From NCBI GenBank assembly GCA_038205115.1, contig JBBRCE010000065.1:1-26949 (forward strand): a stretch of DNA of 26,949 nucleotides, in the 5' to 3' direction. Origin of the DNA: JBBRCE01 sp038205115. Its GTDB lineage: Bacteria; Planctomycetota; Planctomycetia; Pirellulales; JBBRCE01. Within the stretch, counting starts at the first letter, position 1. Every line of letters starts with the position of its first letter. The notes below the pieces were generated by a model, which was given only the letters and a program-made list of their open reading frames with translations, was not told the origin of the DNA and searched no databases. The position numbers and the translations under genes were made by a program. This document shows positions 23,567 to 26,949 of the stretch, one piece after another.

Positions 23567-24991
23567 ATGATAAACCATGCCTTGCTGCGCTTCTGCGTCG
23601 CTGGCCGCAAAAGCGCCCGCCCGTTGATGTATGCCATCGCTGGGTTCGCGCTGGCGACCATGGCCTGCCGCGCTTCGGTTGACGCAGCCGAAAAGCACAC
23701 GTCCATCGAGATCAAAGACGCGCCCAACGTCATCTTTATTTTGGCGGACGACATGGGCTATGGAGATGCGGGCTGCTATGGGCAAAAGCTCATCAAAACT
23801 CCTAACATCGATCGCATTGCCGCCGAGGGCGTTCGCTTTACGCAGGCGTATGCGGGCACATCCGTTTGCTCGCCAACACGCTGCGCGCTGCTGACCGGCA
23901 AACACATTGGGCACGCCGCCATTCGCGCCAATCGAGAGATCAAGCCAGAAGGCCAAGAACCGCTGCCGGCCGGCACGTTCACGGTTGGCCACCTGTTTAA
24001 GCAGGCCGGCTACACGACCGCTACCTTTGGCAAATGGGGACTCGGATTTGTTGAATCGACCGGCGCGCCCGACAAAATGGGCATCGATCATTTTTTTGGC
24101 TACAACTGCCAGCGAATGGCGCATAACTACTATCCGGATCATCTGTACCGCAATCACGAGCGAGTGGAACTCGATGGCAAAACCTACTCGCACGATCTGA
24201 TTGCCAAAGAGTCACTCGCCTGGCTGCGCGAGCATGCGAAAGAGCGATTCTTTCTGTATGTGCCGTATACCATTCCGCATCCGAATTATCAGGTGCCCGA
24301 CCTGGGACCATATGCCGATCAGCCCTGGCCGGAGCAACTCAAAAAATATGCCGCAATGATGACCCGCATGGATTCCAGCATCGGCGAAGTGCTGTCGCTG
24401 CTCAAGGAATTAAAAATTGATGACAACACCTTGGTGATTTTCAGCAGCGATCAAGGCGCGGATAATAAAGGAGCCTTGGAGACGTTTCACAGCAACGGAA
24501 ACTTCCGAGGCATTAAGCGTTCGATGTACGAAGGCGGTTTGCGGGTGCCGATGGTCGCGCGGTGGCCAGGCAAGATCAAGGCCGGTACCGTGAACGACAC
24601 GCAGTTGGCGTTCTACGACTTTTTGCCCACGATTGCGGAGCTCATCGGAAAGCCGCTGCCAGCCGCTGTCAAAACCGACGGCGTCTCGTTCTTGCCGGCG
24701 ATGCTGCGTGGCGAATCCATGAAGCGCGATTTCCTGTACTGGGAATTGCACGAGGGGCCGTTCATTCAGGCTGTCCGCATGGGCAATTGGAAAGGCGTGC
24801 GCGGCGGTCCTGCCAAGCCGATCGAACTATACGATCTGGCGAAAGACGCCGCCGAATCGAATGATTTGGCCAAAGCCCATCCAGACGTCGTGCAGCAGAT
24901 CGCGGCCATCATGAAGCGCGAACATACTCCCAACCCACTTTGGCCCGATGAGGTGGCGAGCGGCGCTAAGTCCAAGCCCAATGCCAAGTAA
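23567..24991 (+). CDS. exported type I sulfatase (arylsulfatase-like)
   Basis: A 474-aa sulfatase that hydrolyses a sulfate ester, with a converted formylglycine as nucleophile (family knowledge). The FGly motif C-x-P-x-R is CSPTR with Cys101, in TSVCSPTRCALLTGKH. The first metal site is ILADDMGYGDAGCYG. FGKWGLG replaces the common GKWHLG. The second metal site reads FSSDQGAD where DNG is usual. An N-terminal hydrophobic segment (about 21-40, MYAIAGFALATMACRASVDA) after a basic stretch acts as signal, with mature protein from about residue 41. ATG 23567 is the annotated start; ATG 23627 would also leave a signal. A planctomycete sulfatase of this kind would act on sulfated polysaccharide or glycan in the periplasm or outside; the substrate is unknown. 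It is a lone gene with no maturase beside it. Confidence 0.93.
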   Translation: MINHALLRFCVAGRKSARPLMYAIAGFALATMACRASVDAAEKHTSIEIKDAPNVIFILADDMGYGDAGCYGQKLIKTPNIDRIAAEGVRFTQAYAGTSVCSPTRCALLTGKHIGHAAIRANREIKPEGQEPLPAGTFTVGHLFKQAGYTTATFGKWGLGFVESTGAPDKMGIDHFFGYNCQRMAHNYYPDHLYRNHERVELDGKTYSHDLIAKESLAWLREHAKERFFLYVPYTIPHPNYQVPDLGPYADQPWPEQLKKYAAMMTRMDSSIGEVLSLLKELKIDDNTLVIFSSDQGADNKGALETFHSNGNFRGIKRSMYEGGLRVPMVARWPGKIKAGTVNDTQLAFYDFLPTIAELIGKPLPAAVKTDGVSFLPAMLRGESMKRDFLYWELHEGPFIQAVRMGNWKGVRGGPAKPIELYDLAKDAAESNDLAKAHPDVVQQIAAIMKREHTPNPLWPDEVASGAKSKPNAK

Positions 24992-25016
24992 ACTTTTCGG
25001 GTAATTGTTTACCGCG

Positions 25017-25145
25017 TCACGCTGGCAGGAGCTTGGGCGTGGCGATTCGCGCCAGCAGTGTCATGACAAACGCGCGGACGGCCGGCGTCATTTGCGCTTC
25101 GAGTTCCGGCGGAATCACAATCGGAATGTGTTGTGCGGACGACAT
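25017..25145 (-). pseudogene. N-terminal remnant of an IS66-type TnpC
   Basis: A 42-aa minus frame (ATG 25145, stop 25017) reads IPIVIPPELEAQMTPAVRAF followed by VMTLLARI, resembling the start of IS66 transposases (an acidic/proline lead followed by 'PEVRAFVELLLARIAELEA'). After LLARI the similarity ends (ATPKLLPA, stop), so the rest of the gene is deleted. AGGAG lies just before the ATG. It is too short to function as a transposase. Confidence 0.5.
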
Positions 25146-25225
25146 AACTCCTGTCGTCGCCAAAAATGCCGCTCAAGTCCAGATTAGTTTTTGCAAAAAT
25201 CCCATCCCACCCCGTGAACGGTTAC
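25017..25225 (-). mobile_element. end fragment of an IS66-like element
   Basis: From 25225 leftward the minus strand begins GTAACCGTTCACGGGG, which looks like an IS66-type terminal repeat, and 80 nt inside lies the tnpC N-terminal remnant. Only about 210 bp remain. The terminus falls exactly at the last codons of the neighbouring immunity-like gene. The assignment rests on recalled IS66 end patterns. Confidence 0.45.
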
Positions 25226-25686
25226 GTTCTACGGCCTGTTTTCAAAACGGCCTGAATAGCTTTGATAGTTGAATCTTCCAGCGGATAAAGCGGATGGTCA
25301 TTGTTCTCCCAATATTTGAATACTACTGACGACTGCAGCTTTTTCAAGTCCGAAGTTATCAAAGTAGTTAAATATACGGTTTCTGTAAGTCTGACGCCAT
25401 CATAGTAACCAAATCGAACCGTTATCGTCGCTGTGTCACTCAGGTCATCGAAAGGGAGTTGACGAAGGATGAATTCTGTGTTACTTCGCGAAAAATTAAT
25501 CACGAACTCTGCCGACTCTTGTTCGAGAAGGCGATGATATTCACAATTAATAATTAAAATATTAGATCCTTGGGACGTCCCTCTGGCAAACTTCCCTTCG
25601 GGCAGCGGTACGAAACCACCGCCAATCCTCCCCATAAAATTTCCGGTTCCTAGCACGTCCTTAATTTTATCGATTAGTTCGCTCAT
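25222..25686 (-). CDS. probable immunity protein for a polymorphic toxin
   Basis: A 154-aa product with no family I recognise: no signal peptide, no membrane helix, mixed alpha/beta, acidic (MSELIDKIKDVLGTGNFMGR, TEFILRQLPFDDLSDTATIT, VRFGYYDGVRLTETVYLTTL). Its ATG overlaps the stop of the upstream toxin-like frame by 4 nt (ATGA), the arrangement of toxin-immunity pairs. Base use is clearly AT-richer than in neighbours, which fits horizontal origin. An immunity protein would bind and neutralise the toxin domain in the cytoplasm; this role is inference from position. The last codon and the TAA at 25222 appear to come from an IS66-like terminal repeat, so the natural C-terminus may be slightly altered or lost. 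The frame is otherwise open and undamaged. Confidence 0.6.
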   Translation of the reverse strand: MSELIDKIKDVLGTGNFMGRIGGGFVPLPEGKFARGTSQGSNILIINCEYHRLLEQESAEFVINFSRSNTEFILRQLPFDDLSDTATITVRFGYYDGVRLTETVYLTTLITSDLKKLQSSVVFKYWENNDHPLYPLEDSTIKAIQAVLKTGRRT

Positions 25687-25907
25687 TTTGGCCTCACATT
25701 CACAGGCGCTTCGATTGGTAATGCGTTAGTGGGCCGATACTCACGCCCTGGAAAGCCGCCTGGAAGGGCGTGCGACGCAATTTCGCCAGCGTCCCCAGAA
25801 ACCGCATGCAAAAAGTTTGCTCCGCCTTGTTGACCACCTTCCGCAAGACCACCAATTAGCATTTCAACTTTCGTAGGTGTCAGTTTTTTAATGTCGCCGA
25901 ATCTAAC

Positions 25908-26013
25908 TAAGGAACGACCGAAAAATAACTTCCTCTGAGTGAGACGCCCGCTGCTCGTGATAGCGCGCGTCGACCCGAACGAAAAACGGAAGTTATTTTT
26001 CGGTCGTTCCTAA
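25908..26013. repeat. TAA target-site duplication around the MITE
   Basis: TAA at 25908-25910 and again at 26011-26013 flank the element directly. A 3-bp T-N-A duplication is known for some IS5-family subgroups. Removal of one copy with the element restores the toxin frame. Confidence 0.75.
25911..26010. mobile_element. 100-bp MITE with 23-bp perfect terminal inverted repeats
   Basis: The left end GGAACGACCGAAAAATAACT.. (25911-25933) is the exact reverse complement of 25988-26010 (..AGTTATTTTTCGGTCGTTCC) over 23 bp. The 54-bp core is GC-rich and has no coding capacity. It is inserted between TAA duplications inside the toxin gene. Its size, long repeats and lack of a transposase define a miniature inverted-repeat element mobilised in trans, probably by an IS5-type transposase (inference from the TNA target). 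The minus frame stops in its right arm (TAA at 25995-25993). Confidence 0.88.
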
Positions 26014-26712
26014 GCTAGTCCCAGATTTTAAAGTGCCGTCAGCAATTGCATTTGGGGAAAAATGAACCAGAGTGTCGTCCGCGATATGCGAAGCGATTTC
26101 CCCAAGAGTACGTTCAGGTGTAGTCAATATACTAGAAGCGTTGCCGGCAGCCGTTGAAGCCGCACCGGCGGCACTTGACGCTTGACTGGATGCATTCACC
26201 GCTCCTCGTAATCCGACGTACGCTCCGATTAATCGCAGGAATGCTTATCCAATATACCCGGCGGCCTGCCCATTTTCTCCGGCTCGAATTGCCTGACTAG
26301 CTTTGACGCCGTCATACACTGCGAGAGAAAGCTCAAACGCGCCTCCGGCAGCGTAAGCTGCCCGCGCTAGAGTCACCGAGCCGGCGCCCTTAGCCACCGC
26401 GGCAAGTGGTCCTGTCAAAAGGAAGGCAACGTCGCCAGCGAGTGACCATGCAGTTTCGCCTGTGACATCATGACTCATAACGTCATCGTCAACTTTACCA
26501 AAGGGGATCGCATGCATAATGAAAGTCAGGCTAGCCTCCACTGGCTTGATCTGAGCAAGTTCTTGCTGGCCTTGATATGCTTCGACGACGAGGTCAATGG
26601 AGATTTTGTTTGATCTCTGTCGATTAGTCAATGCCTTTACGTCGTCAGTTGAAAATCCCTCAGGAATTTTGTAAGACTTTTGAGAGACAAGATAATATTG
26701 ACGGCTCTCAAT

Positions 26713-26831
26713 CCATCCCTTTCAAGCTGTCATTTGTCGGGGCGGGCCAGCAGGCGGGCGGTGCTGACGTGCGGTGAACTGCCGCTGCGCGGTGGCGGTT
26801 TGCGTTTTACGCCGCGAACGTGTTTGCGATA
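26713..26831 (-). repeat. inverted copy of the 119-bp IS4-like end
   Basis: This matches 1695-1813 in reverse orientation with three mismatches. It carries the last 33 codons of the transposase and the outer IS end (..CCATCCCTTTCAAGCTGTC). The outer end abuts the toxin remnant at 26712/26713. Beyond 26831 the two copies diverge because the left one is truncated. Confidence 0.85.
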
Positions 26832-26949
26832 ACGCCGCAAGTCTGTGTGTTGCGCCATGTTCAACAGGCTGGTCGCTAAGCGGGTCGGCGGCAGCGCGCC
26901 GAAACGAGAGTTCCACTCTTCCGCCGGCACAGCGATTTCCAGGCCCGAC
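26730..26949 (-). CDS. IS4-like DDE transposase, C-terminal end (runs off the window)
   Basis: The minus frame is open from the window edge to the TGA at 26730. It reads EEWNSRFGALPPTRLATSLL then NMAQHTDLRRYRKHVRGVKR and HVSTARLLARPDK. The final RKHxRGxKRKP..PHVSTARLL tail is typical of IS4-type transposases. The GTG at 26930 is not the true start; the gene continues outside the window, so whether this copy is intact cannot be told. The encoded enzyme would cut and paste the IS by a DDE mechanism. Its terminus lies directly beside the broken toxin gene. Confidence 0.7.
   Translation of the reverse strand, partial: SGLEIAVPAEEWNSRFGALPPTRLATSLLNMAQHTDLRRYRKHVRGVKRKPPPRSGSSPHVSTARLLARPDK

Larger units (their letters stand above)
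25683..26712 (-). pseudogene. polymorphic (Rhs-like) toxin, 5'-truncated, with nonsense codon and MITE insertion
   Basis: Reading minus from 26712, the frame IESRQYYLVSQKSYKIPEGF continues through a hydrophobic Ala/Gly-rich pretoxin-like region (AWSLAGDVAFLLTGPLAAVA, AAYAAGGAFELSLAVYDGVK) to an in-frame TAA at 26247-26245. It resumes directly (AFLRLIGAYVGLRGAVNASS, then LGEIASHIADDTLVHFSPNA) until a 100-bp MITE at 26010-25911. Deleting the MITE with one TAA copy gives SGTSL-VRFGDIKKLTPTKVEML and an open frame of 74 codons to the TGA overlapping the immunity ATG. Reconstructed length is 308 residues plus the missing N-terminus. The 5' side is cut at 26713 by an IS4-like end. The C-terminal domain (from about LVHFSPNAIADGTL) may be an effector; its H-F-S opening is faintly like ART-type toxins, a weak guess. 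Confidence 0.65.

Noticed and set aside
1695..26831. The window as one composite transposon bounded by the inverted IS4-like copies
   Set aside because: The left copy is a 119-bp fragment. The intervening DNA is mostly core chromosomal genes (ychF, trxA, tRNAs), and the copies differ at three positions.

Overview
The window looks like a chromosomal segment of a planctomycete, probably of the Pirellula/Lacipirellula type. The grounds are a secreted FGly-type sulfatase, a DUF4034/WD40 lipoprotein, a YdjY-type exported protein, IS66 and IS4-like insertion sequence debris, frequent absence of Shine-Dalgarno sequences, tRNAs away from rRNA genes, and moderately high GC. This placement is inference from gene content; there is no rRNA here to settle it.

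Layout, left to right. 1-1376: the 3' part of an ankyrin-repeat protein with an NTF2-like tail. 1.4-2.5 kb: a truncated IS66 element (tnpA, broken tnpB) abutting a 119-bp end fragment of an IS4-like element. 2.7-5.3 kb: a DinG-type helicase and a small helical protein. 5.4-8.0 kb: a WD40 lipoprotein (minus) divergent from a dual-specificity-type phosphatase (plus). 8.0-10.4 kb: a polar amino-acid ABC importer (fused binding protein-permease plus ATPase). 10.7-12.9 kb: tRNA-Val(TAC), a YdjY-type exported protein and the ATPase YchF. 12.9-13.9 kb: a graveyard of transposase fragments. 13.9-20.4 kb: a three-gene RND efflux system transcribed leftward as pump, adaptor, outer-membrane channel. 20.8-22.2 kb: a dead tyrosine integrase beside a tRNA-Ile/tRNA-Ala pair, then thioredoxin behind a consensus promoter. 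22.5-25.0 kb: a frameshifted membrane protein and a sulfatase. 25.0-26.9 kb: an AT-richer accessory island.

The most interesting part is the right-hand island. Read leftward, it holds the 3' end of a polymorphic (Rhs-like) toxin gene whose stop overlaps the start of a probable immunity gene (ATGA). The toxin has three separate lesions. An IS4-like element end replaces its 5' part. An in-frame TAA interrupts it. A 100-bp MITE with 23-bp perfect terminal inverted repeats sits in the toxin region between TAA target duplications. Removing the MITE plus one TAA copy (103 bp) restores one open frame that runs 74 codons to the ATGA overlap. The immunity reading frame has stayed open, although an IS66-like terminal repeat appears to supply its stop codon. 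The picture is an inactivated toxin with a retained immunity gene, preserved as layered mobile-element insertions.

The housekeeping and transport genes are otherwise ordinary. Noteworthy deviations are a DinG homologue lacking the first Fe-S cysteine, an RND pump with an altered proton-relay motif, and an Ile-Ala tRNA pair with its own consensus promoter outside an rRNA operon.
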